From an uncultured Sphingobium sp. (GTDB taxonomy: Bacteria; Pseudomonadota; Alphaproteobacteria; Sphingomonadales; Sphingomonadaceae), in the NCBI GenBank assembly GCA_946479185.1, contig CAMLFF010000034.1, positions 1 to 17,259 on the forward strand: DNA of 17,259 nucleotides, in the 5' to 3' direction. Each line of letters begins with the position of its first letter. Position 1 is the stretch's first letter. Below are positions 8,305-15,809 of this stretch, in pieces. Under the pieces are notes generated by a model that saw only the letters and a list, made by a program, of their open reading frames with translations, ran no database searches and had not been told where the DNA came from. Made by a program: the position numbers and the translations under genes.

Positions 8305-8341
8305 CTGGATTCCTTCAATTCGTCCGTAAACACTGCGTTGA

Positions 8342-9547
8342 TCAGGACTTCAAGCGCTTGCTGGCAATCCGGCAGCCTTCCGCCATTGCGGAGAGCTTGG
8401 CCCAGACAATCTCTTCATGGCCCACGCGCGAGCCAATGCCGCAATCCGTGCCAGCATGAAGATTTTCCATGCCCACCAGCTTGGCGAAGTTCACCAGTCG
8501 TTCGGCGACCAGTTCGGGATGTTCGACCAGATCGGTATAATGCCCGACAACCCCCGGCGCGAGGATCTTGCCCTCGGGCAGCTTGAGGGTCTCGAACACG
8601 CGATATTCATGCGCATGACGCGGATTGCTAGCCTCGAACGTATAGGTTTGCGCGTTAATCATCAGCATTAGGTCGGCGATATGCTCAAAGCCGATATCGT
8701 GGACATGGGGCCGGTGGCCGCTGCCCCAGCACATATGGAAGCGAACCTGCTCTTGAGGCAGGCCTTCCAGCGCATGATTGATGACCTCCACGCAAACGCG
8801 TAGATAATCGCGATATTCTTCGACGCTCCAGTCCGGGTGGAACATCCAGGCTGTCGCAAATTCCGGCTCATCGACCTGAACGATCAACCCGGCGTCAGTG
8901 ATTGCCTTATATTCCTCGCGCATGGTGGCCGCGACCGCCATCATATAATCCCGCTCGTCACGGTAATGCAGATTGCGCGTCCCTGCGCCGAGGCTGAGCG
9001 GCCCAAGCGCGGCGATGAAGCCGTCAGTGCCATCCTTGCCAGCCAGCGCCTTTTTGAGCGCGGCGATATCCTTCTGGATCGCTTCCTGCCCGGTATAAGT
9101 GACGGGGCCATCGCAAACGGATTCCATCTTGGATGGCTGCGGAATGACGCCCGGCTTTGAGAAGCCGGGGCGCACAGGTCCGCCCGATCCGGCGAACCAC
9201 AGGCCAGATTCATAGAAGCCTGGGAAATCACGTCGATCCCGCTCTGCTACGAAAGCGCGCTTGGGGGCGACGCCTTCCGGGCGCTCGCGATTGCCAAAGC
9301 CGGTGATGCGCGCCTGAATATAGCCCACATAATGGCCCATATTTGCCGCTTTGACATATTCGCCATCGTTGACGATATCGACACCGCATTCGATCTGCTT
9401 GTCGACCACCCATTGGACAGCAAGAGGCAATTGCTCGTCAATTTCGGTACGATGTTCATCCGCCTTCGCCAGCAGCACATCCAGCTTGGCAGGCCTTGGC
9501 AGATTGCCGCCGTGGCTGCTCAGAATATGGTCGGTAGAACGTCTCAT
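8342..9547 (-). CDS. MetE-like zinc-dependent methyl/alkyl transferase (methionine synthase II superfamily)
   Basis: A 401-residue TIM-barrel protein resembling the catalytic half of cobalamin-independent methionine synthase, in the size class of epoxyalkane:coenzyme M transferase and related enzymes; it lacks the amino-terminal half of true MetE. The zinc/thiolate ligands of MetE are recognisable: His271-x-Cys273 (RFHMCWGSGH), Glu305 (TYTFEAS) and Cys369 (HAGTDCGIGSR). The substrate-site VDEPEF lies at 225-230. Family logic is activation of a thiol by zinc and attack on an alkyl donor, so the true substrate need not be homocysteine. The frame is open to 9637, but ATG 9547, with GGAGA upstream and the conserved ILSSHGGNLPRP directly after it, is the likely start. 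It lies between the TonB receptor gene (59-base gap) and the SDR gene, suggesting a catabolic rather than biosynthetic role. Confidence 0.9.
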   Translation of the reverse strand: MRRSTDHILSSHGGNLPRPAKLDVLLAKADEHRTEIDEQLPLAVQWVVDKQIECGVDIVNDGEYVKAANMGHYVGYIQARITGFGNRERPEGVAPKRAFVAERDRRDFPGFYESGLWFAGSGGPVRPGFSKPGVIPQPSKMESVCDGPVTYTGQEAIQKDIAALKKALAGKDGTDGFIAALGPLSLGAGTRNLHYRDERDYMMAVAATMREEYKAITDAGLIVQVDEPEFATAWMFHPDWSVEEYRDYLRVCVEVINHALEGLPQEQVRFHMCWGSGHRPHVHDIGFEHIADLMLMINAQTYTFEASNPRHAHEYRVFETLKLPEGKILAPGVVGHYTDLVEHPELVAERLVNFAKLVGMENLHAGTDCGIGSRVGHEEIVWAKLSAMAEGCRIASKRLKS

Positions 9548-9567
9548 GTGCGTTTGATCTCCATTGA

Positions 9568-9596
9568 AGCAATCGCCAGCGCTGCCAGCGATTGCT
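9568..9596 (-). other. intergenic hairpin between receptor and MetE-like genes
   Basis: A perfect 9-bp inverted repeat, AGCAATCGC (9568-9576) and GCGATTGCT (9588-9596), encloses 11 bases. It occupies most of the short gap just after the receptor stop codon and just before the MetE-like ribosome-binding site. No T-run follows, so it is more likely an mRNA-stabilising or partial-attenuation element that lets receptor and enzyme levels differ than a full terminator (inference). Confidence 0.6.
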
Positions 9597-9606
9597 GCGC
9601 GTTGAA

Positions 9607-12174
9607 TTAGAATTTCTTGCTGACTTTGAGATACCATTCGCGTGGGGCAGCGGGCTGGCCCTGGCTGCTGGCGAAACCGATACTGTTGTAAATGAAGAAG
9701 TTACGGTTATAAAATTTGTTCGTGAGGTTTGTCGCACCGAGCGAGACGGACATGCCCAAATCTTCATTGTCGTAGGTCAGCCGCCCATTGAACGTGGAAT
9801 AGGACTTCTGAAAATAGGCCGGGTCGACAGCGTCGAACGGCACGCTCCCGGTGTAGAACCAGTCGATGCGGGGCGTTATCGACCCTGCGAGGGACGACAC
9901 CGGAATGCGATATTCAATGCCCGCATTGGCCGTCCACTCAGGAATTCCGATGCCAACAGCAGTTAATCGGTTCGTGATGCGGCCCGGCGCATTCAGGTCA
10001 GGCGAGGTGAATTGCGAATAGCCCAGCGACGCGTTGAGCAACAATCCCTTGACCGGCCTCGCTTCAAGCTCCAGTTCAAAGCCCTTCGCTTTGCCCGGCA
10101 GGTTCACGAAGAATGTGCGCCCAATGCACTGCACGCCTTGGCCCGCCGTCGCTTCGGCAGGCGTCCGGGCACGGCAGGTGGTTACGCCGTTTCCGTTCGC
10201 AGTATCCGGGATCACAATCTGCGTGCCGGATAGCGAACCGCCGGTCGTGCCGATCTGCGCTTCCTGTCCGCTCAGGCCGAAAATGCGCGTTTTGTAATCG
10301 GTGTAGAACACCACAGCGTTCAGGCGCACCCGCCGGTCGAAAAACTCGGTCTTGACCCCGGCCTCATAGGCCAGCGTGCGATCGCCTGCATATTGCTGGT
10401 TCTGTGAAGGCTGCAATGGCCGTCCGTTGAATCCCGGCGCCTGCGACCCCGTTGCGGCGGAAACATAGGCAATCGTCGCCGCATTCACCTCATACGTCAG
10501 GCCAGCTTTCCAGTCGAAACGGCTTTCCTCCGGCGTTACGTTGAAGGTGAGGTTCTGGGAAAAGTTTGGATTTGCCGGGTCGCGGTCATCCAGATTTGAA
10601 TAGTGAACCTCTTTCTTGTCAGACGAATATCGCCCGCCAAGAACGACCGACAGTCGGTTGAAGGGACGGACGGTGGCGTTCGCGAAGACCGCTTTGCTCG
10701 ACGGTTCATATGTCGTGTTCTGATATTTCAGGAAGCCGTTCCAGGGCGAGTAAGTGACTGCGCGATTACGCCCTTCGGCATCGAACAGGAAGACGCCTGC
10801 AACCCAGTCCACCCACTCGTGACGACCGGAAAGCCGGGCTTCCGCACTGATATATTTGGATGTGATGGTCGCGACAGTGTGCTCCTGCACAAGTGGCGAA
10901 CCATCCGTATCGAAGGCATGCGTGTCGCTGAAATTGCGATAGCCAAGGATGCCGGTAAATTCGATATCATTGGTCAGCGCGACAGCAAGCTTGCCGGAAA
11001 CACCCCAGTTCACGACATCGACACGCGGACTGTAGCAAACGCCGCCATGATTGGGATTGCCATTGTAGAATGTGCTGCCCGCAACAACCGTGCCTGCACC
11101 GACCGGATCGCAATAGGATGCATAGGTCGAATAGCGGTCCCCAGTCAGGAACCGGTTGTCATAGGCGACCCCTAGGAGATTGGCCTGCCCCACCCATGAG
11201 GCCCGCGTTGCGGCGCGCGTCGCGTTGACCGCAACAAGCGTATCCGCGACATTTTCCGACTGATCCTGGATATAGTCGGAGGATAGGGTGAGGCTGATGC
11301 CTTCCCTTGGCTGCAGCTTCAATGCACCTCGAACTGCGCGCACATCTTCACCGCCCAAGGTGCCCACCTTGCAATCATCTGGACTATTGTTGGGCGAAGA
11401 AGCCAGCGTCTGATCGGTATAGGGAATTCGGCCGGCGAGTTGCGGCGTTCCGTTGGCTTCCATCTGGCAGCGGAAATCAAGCTGATCGACAAAACCATCA
11501 CGCTTCTTGGACAGGACAGAGAGGGAAAGGCCGACCTTGTCGGCAATGATCGGCAGGTTGATACCTGCGCGGAAATCCCGCCGATTATAGGCGCCCACAG
11601 TGACATCGACAAAGCCGGACGCATCCGTCAGGCTCGGTTGCTTGCTCACGAGCACGACACCACCTGCAAGCGCATTGCGTCCGAACAGCGTGCCCTGCGG
11701 CCCGCGCAAGACTTCGATATGATCCAGATCGAGCAGATCGAAGTTCGCGCCCAGCAGAAGCGGGTAATAGATATCGTCAATGTAGAAGGCGACGGCAGCT
11801 TCACCCGCCAGGCTCGTATCGCGCGAACCAATGCCACGGATATAGGTCGTCACGCCCGGACCGAAGGCGCCCTGAGCGCGCGAAAATGTCGCGTTGGGCA
11901 CAAGCTGGGAGATTTCGGCAGCGGACTGTATGCCGCGCGTTGCCAGCGTATCGGCTGTGACTGCGGTGATCGCCAGAGGCGTCTCCTGCACATTTGTGGC
12001 CTGTCGCGTCGCGGTTACGATGATGTCCTCAAGGCCGCCGCTGCCCGTACCTGTCTTGGCTGCGCCCGACTGGCCCTGCTCGGCCTGCTGCGCCTGCGCA
12101 GTCGCGCCTACGCTCACCGAGGCAAGCAGCACGCGCGCCAACATCATGCCCCTTTTGCTAGAAAATGTCCGCAT
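9607..12174 (-). CDS. TonB-dependent outer-membrane receptor
   Basis: Outer-membrane active-transport beta-barrel of 855 residues. A signal peptide with basic SSKR, hydrophobic core and a likely cut after AQA (residue 28) is followed by a TonB-box-like DIIVTATR (50-57). The plug domain then contains YIRGIGSRD, FYIDDIYY and IEVLRGPQGTLFGRNA. The barrel ends in the typical terminal Phe (LKVSKKF). Three Cys pairs in probable extracellular loops (FRCQ/DDCK, SYCD/GVCY, TTCR/VQCI) may form disulfides. The ATG at 12174 has GAGGAG 6-8 bases upstream; a GTG one codon earlier is an alternative. It leads the receptor/MetE-like/SDR run, as expected for uptake of the cluster's substrate. A full copy of the shared element lies 68 bases before its start. 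Confidence 0.96.
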   Translation of the reverse strand: MRTFSSKRGMMLARVLLASVSVGATAQAQQAEQGQSGAAKTGTGSGGLEDIIVTATRQATNVQETPLAITAVTADTLATRGIQSAAEISQLVPNATFSRAQGAFGPGVTTYIRGIGSRDTSLAGEAAVAFYIDDIYYPLLLGANFDLLDLDHIEVLRGPQGTLFGRNALAGGVVLVSKQPSLTDASGFVDVTVGAYNRRDFRAGINLPIIADKVGLSLSVLSKKRDGFVDQLDFRCQMEANGTPQLAGRIPYTDQTLASSPNNSPDDCKVGTLGGEDVRAVRGALKLQPREGISLTLSSDYIQDQSENVADTLVAVNATRAATRASWVGQANLLGVAYDNRFLTGDRYSTYASYCDPVGAGTVVAGSTFYNGNPNHGGVCYSPRVDVVNWGVSGKLAVALTNDIEFTGILGYRNFSDTHAFDTDGSPLVQEHTVATITSKYISAEARLSGRHEWVDWVAGVFLFDAEGRNRAVTYSPWNGFLKYQNTTYEPSSKAVFANATVRPFNRLSVVLGGRYSSDKKEVHYSNLDDRDPANPNFSQNLTFNVTPEESRFDWKAGLTYEVNAATIAYVSAATGSQAPGFNGRPLQPSQNQQYAGDRTLAYEAGVKTEFFDRRVRLNAVVFYTDYKTRIFGLSGQEAQIGTTGGSLSGTQIVIPDTANGNGVTTCRARTPAEATAGQGVQCIGRTFFVNLPGKAKGFELELEARPVKGLLLNASLGYSQFTSPDLNAPGRITNRLTAVGIGIPEWTANAGIEYRIPVSSLAGSITPRIDWFYTGSVPFDAVDPAYFQKSYSTFNGRLTYDNEDLGMSVSLGATNLTNKFYNRNFFIYNSIGFASSQGQPAAPREWYLKVSKKF

Positions 12175-12374
12175 CACGCTCTCCTCTACCCGGCCACATT
12201 CTTCGGCCTGGGAGCTAACCCATAAGAGCGAAGCTGCGGGAGGCTTATCCGTTTCGGAAGTTTACCTTGCGGTTTGGCGGATCAGGCCCGCTCATCATTG
12301 CCCCAGTGCGCAGAGCCATGCAGGTAACAGGAAAGACCGAGCGCACGCCGCCCTGTTCATTGTGGAGAGCGAAA
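12175..12374. promoter_or_regulatory. divergent control region, TonB receptor / enolase-superfamily gene
   Basis: About 200 bases separate the receptor start (minus) from the GTG start of the enolase-superfamily gene (plus). The region holds one full copy of the shared element at 12243-12270, facing the receptor. No second copy faces the plus-strand gene, which might therefore share this site or be controlled separately. No confident -10/-35 pair was picked out. Confidence 0.5.
12243..12270 (-). promoter_or_regulatory. shared cluster element, copy facing TonB receptor gene
   Basis: On the minus strand this reads GCA-N5-AACTTCCG-N3-CGGATAAGC, matching all 20 defined positions of the consensus. 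The core TCCG-AAA-CGGA is an inverted repeat with a 3-base spacer. Its near edge is 68 bases before the receptor ATG. The copy before the ABM gene is identical at all defined positions. Confidence 0.65.
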
Positions 12375-13427
12375 GTGAAAATCAGAAGCTGTGAAGTTAT
12401 TGGCGTTACCGTCAATTTCGAAGGCGTGATGTCTGGCACGCACATCGTTTTGCGTTTGATGACCGATCAGGGCGTTGAAGGCGTCAGCTATATCAGCCGG
12501 GTGAACTCGCGAACACTCAGACCTCTCAACATGCTGATCGAGGCAATGGTCGAGAGCATTGTCGGCGATGAGGCGAATGTCGAGGCTGTTCACGACCGCC
12601 TGACCAGACCCATTTTGGGCGCACCGATCGGCGGGCTGGAACTGCGCGCCGCCAGCGCGATCGACGTCGCGCTGTGGGACATCAAAGGCAAGGCACTGGG
12701 CGAGCCTTTATGGCGGTTGATGGGGGGAAATCGCAATCGGCTGCCGGTGTCGGCCAACTGGGGCCTCATGCCCGGACCGTCGAAAGACGTGCTCGCAGCC
12801 CACATTGCCAACCTGCTGGAGCGCGGATTTCGCGCCATCAAATGTCCGGTGGGCTTCGCGCCGCTCGATGCTGCAATCCAGCATGTGCATTTCGTGCGCG
12901 CCTGCGCCGGGCCGGACATCCGCATCATCATCGACGGCAATTTCCATTGGACGGCAAAGCAGGCTCTGCGGTTCGCGCGTGAGACAGAACAGGACGATCT
13001 CTACTGGATCGAAGATCCCGTCCCCTATCATGATTATGAAGGCATGGCCTTTGTGCGTGCCAATGCGCGGCAGGCAATTTGTGCCGGCGAAGTCTTCCAG
13101 CAGGCCCATGAGTTTCGCTGGCTGATGGAAAAGGGCTGCAGCGACTATGTGATGATTGATCAGGATCTGGGCCTGACCGGCTTCCTCAAGGTCGCCCATA
13201 TGGCGCAGGCTTACGGCTTGCCGGTGGTGAACCATCTGGCGCCCGAAGCGCTGAGCCACGCCATCGCTGCGGTCCCCAATGGCCTGATCGTAGGGCTGGT
13301 GCCGTGGGGGCAGCCGCTGTTCATGGAAAAAGCGCAGATCGAGGATGGCGAGCTGGTCCTTTCGGAGCGGCCCGGCCTTGGCCTGACCCTCGATGAAGAC
13401 ATGCTGACGCGGTGCAGGCTAAACTGA
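12375..13427 (+). CDS. enolase-superfamily enzyme, mandelate racemase/muconate lactonizing type
   Basis: Predicted Mg-dependent enzyme of 350 residues that would abstract the alpha proton of a carboxylate (racemase, dehydratase or cycloisomerase). The frame is open from 12267, but the GTG at 12375 has GGAG 8 bases upstream and gives the normal family start (KIRSCEVIGVTV). Metal ligands are Asp187 (IIIDGN), Glu213 (WIEDP) and Glu239 (CAGEV). The His-Asp general-base dyad of the mandelate racemase group is present as Asp262 and His287 (MIDQDLGLTG; VVNHLAPE). On the opposite face the usual Lys-x-Lys is Lys156-Cys-Pro158, so the second lysine is absent, and Gly307 stands where mandelate racemase has Glu317. 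This argues against a two-base racemase and for one-base dehydration or another reaction. It is divergent from the receptor gene. Confidence 0.93.
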   Translation: MKIRSCEVIGVTVNFEGVMSGTHIVLRLMTDQGVEGVSYISRVNSRTLRPLNMLIEAMVESIVGDEANVEAVHDRLTRPILGAPIGGLELRAASAIDVALWDIKGKALGEPLWRLMGGNRNRLPVSANWGLMPGPSKDVLAAHIANLLERGFRAIKCPVGFAPLDAAIQHVHFVRACAGPDIRIIIDGNFHWTAKQALRFARETEQDDLYWIEDPVPYHDYEGMAFVRANARQAICAGEVFQQAHEFRWLMEKGCSDYVMIDQDLGLTGFLKVAHMAQAYGLPVVNHLAPEALSHAIAAVPNGLIVGLVPWGQPLFMEKAQIEDGELVLSERPGLGLTLDEDMLTRCRLN

Positions 13428-13447
13428 CTGACGCCCTCACCTAACCA

Positions 13448-13463
13448 GCGCTCGTTATAGCGC
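13448..13463. terminator. possible terminator stem between convergent genes
   Basis: GCGCT (13448-13452) and AGCGC (13459-13463) flank CGTTAT between the convergent enolase-superfamily and ThuA-like genes, overlapping the ThuA stop codon. The stem is only 5 bp and has no T-tract, so support is weak. Confidence 0.25.
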
Positions 13464-14168
13464 GCGCCGTCCTGCAGCCCAATCGATACCCCGGCGAACA
13501 AGTTCCTTGAACACAGGCAGGTTCCAAGGCCCGCGATGATCCGGCTGATCCGGTCGATCCGCGAATGGCTTGTCATAAGGGCGGTTCGCATGGCCCAGCG
13601 CCAGATATAGCACGCCGCCCTCCCCAACACGGCGGCGATACATCAAAGGCCAGTCCTTTGTTTCCATCACCCGTCCGCCGAAGGCTTCTCCGCCCCACCG
13701 GCATTGGAGCAGAACTTCAATGTCGTCCCGCACGGTCTCTATGCAGTAAAGCTCGTCCTCAATCTCAAACGGCGCGATGCCCTCCATGAGGGGATCGTCC
13801 GGGCGGGCGATATCGACCTGAAACCGCTGATAGGGCGGGTGGGTGATGAAGCGCGTGCCCATGATCTGCGGCACGACGAGGTTCGGGCCTACAGAATTGC
13901 TCGCATGCATCGCGAACCAGCGCCCGCCCCGCTCCAGAAAGGCCTGCATGGCTGCAATCGCTGCTTCCGAGACCGGCACCTGCGAGGTGTAACTAACCAC
14001 GAGATCGCAGCGCTCCCAGGCCTCCACGCTCTCATAATCGATGAAACAGTCGGTGCGGACGCCATCGGCATCATAAAGCGCTTGCGCGAGCTTGATGCGG
14101 GCGAAATCGAAATCATGGTTGCGATGAGGGCTGCCGCAAACAAGGTTCGCGATAAGCGGAGGCGCCAT
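13455..14168 (-). CDS. ThuA-like domain protein
   Basis: Class I glutamine-amidotransferase-like fold protein of the ThuA family (237 residues), cytoplasmic with no signal peptide. ThuA members are linked to trehalose and 3-keto-sugar use, but the reaction is unsettled. Family features visible are GGRWFAMHASNSVG (80-93), GTRFITHPPYQRFQVDI (103-119), DELYCIETV (137-145) and the carboxy-terminal RRVGEGGVLYLALGHANRPYD (178-198). Its ATG overlaps the stop of the NHL gene as TGATG, so the two are translationally coupled and probably work in the same pathway. It is the last gene of its run and converges on the enolase-superfamily gene. Confidence 0.87.
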   Translation of the reverse strand: MAPPLIANLVCGSPHRNHDFDFARIKLAQALYDADGVRTDCFIDYESVEAWERCDLVVSYTSQVPVSEAAIAAMQAFLERGGRWFAMHASNSVGPNLVVPQIMGTRFITHPPYQRFQVDIARPDDPLMEGIAPFEIEDELYCIETVRDDIEVLLQCRWGGEAFGGRVMETKDWPLMYRRRVGEGGVLYLALGHANRPYDKPFADRPDQPDHRGPWNLPVFKELVRRGIDWAAGRRAL

Positions 14169-15196
14169 CAGCGATCAACTCTACGGAATTTCTGAATCTG
14201 GTGATTGATGCACTCTTCCCGCGCAATCCGATTGAAGCCCGACCCGAAGGAGACCGACACCTCCCCAACATAGAGGCTTCCCGCGGAATCGAGCGCCAGA
14301 GCATGCGGTGCGATGAAGTTGCCCGGTGCCGAGCGGGCAGCTGAATCCGCTCCCCAACGCGCAACAACGGCACCTTCGGGGTTGAATATGGTCACCCGGC
14401 CGGGGAGATCCTTGTCGGGATAACCATAGACGAAAGAGGCCTGCCCTTGGTCCATAGGGCGCCAAAGTTCAGAGACATAGATGAGACCATCACCATCCAC
14501 GGCGACATCGGTCGGGCGCAGCACATCATCCCAGATCGCGAGGAATTGGCCGGAGCGATCGAAGAATTGCAGCCGGTCATTCTCACGGTCGCAGACGATC
14601 ACATTTTCCTGATGATCGAGGGCGATCCCGTGGGGCAGATGGAATTGGCCCGGCCCCGTCCCGACATCACCCCAGCTGTTGAGCAATTCGCCCTTGGGCG
14701 AAAAATGGTGGATGCGCGCATTGCCATAACCATCGGCAACGAACATGTCTTTGTTCTGCGCAATGCAGACGTTGCAGCAGCAGTTGAAGCCATCTGCCGA
14801 CCGTTCGACAAACTCGTTATGATGGATCTCCGCTTTGCGTCCGCGAATTGAGCCATAACCGGTATCGCTGACCTTGCGCGGCTCGCCCAGCATCCACTGG
14901 AAATTGCCCTCAAGGTCGAACACGCGGATCACGCTATCCTGATCGTCCGTGCAATAGACGAGGTCATCATGGATGGTGATGCCGTGCGCGCGATTGAATA
15001 CGCCGTCGCCCCATTTGTAGAGAAAATTCCCGTCCGCGTCATACACCATGACCCGCTCACCCTTGCGGGTATGGAGGAAGACACGATCCTGAGAATCGCA
15101 GGCGACCCCGGCGACATCATCATGGCTGAACTCATCGCCCGCAGGGCATTTTTCCCAATTGGGCACGAGCTCGAATTTGACTGACCCTGCTGACAT
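14168..15196 (-). CDS. NHL-repeat six-bladed beta-propeller protein, peptidyl-hydroxyglycine-lyase-like
   Basis: A 342-residue cytoplasmic beta-propeller (no signal peptide) with repeated blade motifs of the form G-x-hydrophobic-hydrophobic-V-x-D/E and FD-x-x-G-x-F, such as VMVYDADGNFLYKWG, IRVFDLEGNFQWMLG, LQFFDRSGQFLAIW and VTIFNPEGAVVARWG. Three equivalent histidines (His71 in RAHGITI, His189 in LPHGIAL, His298 in APHALAL) recall the zinc-binding histidines of the PAL lyase domain, suggesting a metal-dependent lyase or hydrolase, but the substrate is unknown. Blade 3 carries an odd cysteine cluster, Cys139-141 and Cys144 (FNCCCNVC), at the position usually filled by residues such as FNRPTNVA. 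ATG 15196 has GGGAAAA upstream. A weaker copy of the shared element lies 90 bases before the start, so it may have its own promoter. Confidence 0.88.
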   Translation of the reverse strand: MSAGSVKFELVPNWEKCPAGDEFSHDDVAGVACDSQDRVFLHTRKGERVMVYDADGNFLYKWGDGVFNRAHGITIHDDLVYCTDDQDSVIRVFDLEGNFQWMLGEPRKVSDTGYGSIRGRKAEIHHNEFVERSADGFNCCCNVCIAQNKDMFVADGYGNARIHHFSPKGELLNSWGDVGTGPGQFHLPHGIALDHQENVIVCDRENDRLQFFDRSGQFLAIWDDVLRPTDVAVDGDGLIYVSELWRPMDQGQASFVYGYPDKDLPGRVTIFNPEGAVVARWGADSAARSAPGNFIAPHALALDSAGSLYVGEVSVSFGSGFNRIAREECINHQIQKFRRVDR

Positions 15197-15286
15197 AAGA
15201 ATTTTCCCAAATCGCCTGGCCCGAACCGAATGATATCGCCTGAAGGGGGCCTCGAGTTTTGAAACTAGGGGCTCACCCCGGCCGCC

Positions 15287-15314
15287 ACTTGCCCCGACCG
15301 GAAGATGATGCTGC
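15287..15314 (-). promoter_or_regulatory. shared cluster element, weaker copy facing NHL gene
   Basis: On the minus strand it reads GCA-N5-ATCTTCCG-N3-GGGGCAAGT, matching 15 of 20 defined positions including the full GCA. It lies in the 156-base gap between the ABM and NHL genes with its near edge 90 bases before the NHL ATG, in the same gene-facing orientation as the other copies. A small GGGG/CCCC stem (15268-15279) lies between it and the gene. Confidence 0.4.
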
Positions 15315-15352
15315 CCCTCGCGGTACGCTGCTGCCGCCCTGAAGCGCGACGA

Positions 15353-15655
15353 TCAAAAGAAGCGACCAACGCTTTGCGTATGCTCAACAAAGGGTGGCTC
15401 GACAAAATAGGGGCCGGCAAGCGCTCGCCATTGGAGGAAGCCTGCCGATTCCCGGAAGCCGACCATATGATCCTCGACCGTATCCCACTCCACCCTCAGG
15501 CGATACCGTGCGGGATCTTCAATGACGCGCTCAAGCGCCATGCTGTGCGAACCCTTGGCTGCGCGCAAAATGGCGGCCGCCTGTTCAACGGCCTGCTCAA
15601 ACGCTGCAGCTTTGGCCGGATCGATGGTGAGATGAGCAATTTCGGTAATCATCAT
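15353..15655 (-). CDS. ABM-domain (antibiotic biosynthesis monooxygenase-like) small protein
   Basis: A 100-residue ferredoxin-like alpha+beta protein of the dimeric alpha-beta barrel superfamily. The pattern ITEIAHLTIDPAKAAAFEQAVEQAAAILRAAKGSHSMALERVIEDPARYRLRVEWDTVEDHMVGFRES matches ABM/YgiN-type proteins: a first strand, an alanine-rich helix, then strands ending in a conserved WD/E-x2-E-x-H-x2-F-R-x-S segment (about 57-70). Members include cofactor-free quinol monooxygenases and proteins of unknown function, so the reaction is open. Either of two consecutive ATG codons can start it; AAGGGA lies about 6 bases upstream. It is the first gene of the ABM/NHL/ThuA run and has a full copy of the shared element 54 bases ahead. 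Confidence 0.87.
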   Translation of the reverse strand: MMITEIAHLTIDPAKAAAFEQAVEQAAAILRAAKGSHSMALERVIEDPARYRLRVEWDTVEDHMVGFRESAGFLQWRALAGPYFVEPPFVEHTQSVGRFF

Positions 15656-15678
15656 TGTCCCTTACGAGGCTGTTATCG

Positions 15679-15701
15679 TGGCCCATCCTGCAACTGGGCC
15701 A
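15679..15701. repeat. inverted repeat in ABM leader
   Basis: TGGCCCA (15679-15685) and TGGGCCA (15695-15701) are perfect arms separated by 9 bases, between the shared element and the ABM start codon. Arm centres are 16 bases apart, so it could be a protein-binding operator or an mRNA leader hairpin. Confidence 0.5.
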
Positions 15702-15709
15702 TTGCTTAC

Positions 15710-15737
15710 GCTTATCCGCCGCGGAAGTTCGCCGTGC
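15710..15737 (-). promoter_or_regulatory. shared cluster element, copy facing ABM gene
   Basis: On the minus strand it reads GCA-N5-AACTTCCG-N3-CGGATAAGC and matches all 20 defined positions. The near edge is 54 bases before the ABM ATG. Confidence 0.65.
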
Positions 15738-15809
15738 CTTTCTAAAGGCGGTCCGCCGTTTCGAGCGCCGAAATTCGCCCTAGGGTGTCCCGACAACATA
15801 CCGGACTGG

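Noticed and set aside
8342..9547. Calling the MetE-like protein a housekeeping methionine synthase (metE)
   Set aside because: It has only the catalytic-half length and sits in a catabolic operon; the substrate is not established.
11440..12225. 261-codon plus-strand open frame opposite the TonB receptor gene
   Set aside because: It is an antisense shadow caused by GC-rich codon usage; no family features, while the receptor frame is unmistakable.
12267..12374. Longer enolase-superfamily protein from a TTG at 12267
   Set aside because: The extension is not part of the family fold, and GTG 12375 has a well-placed GGAG and gives the usual length.
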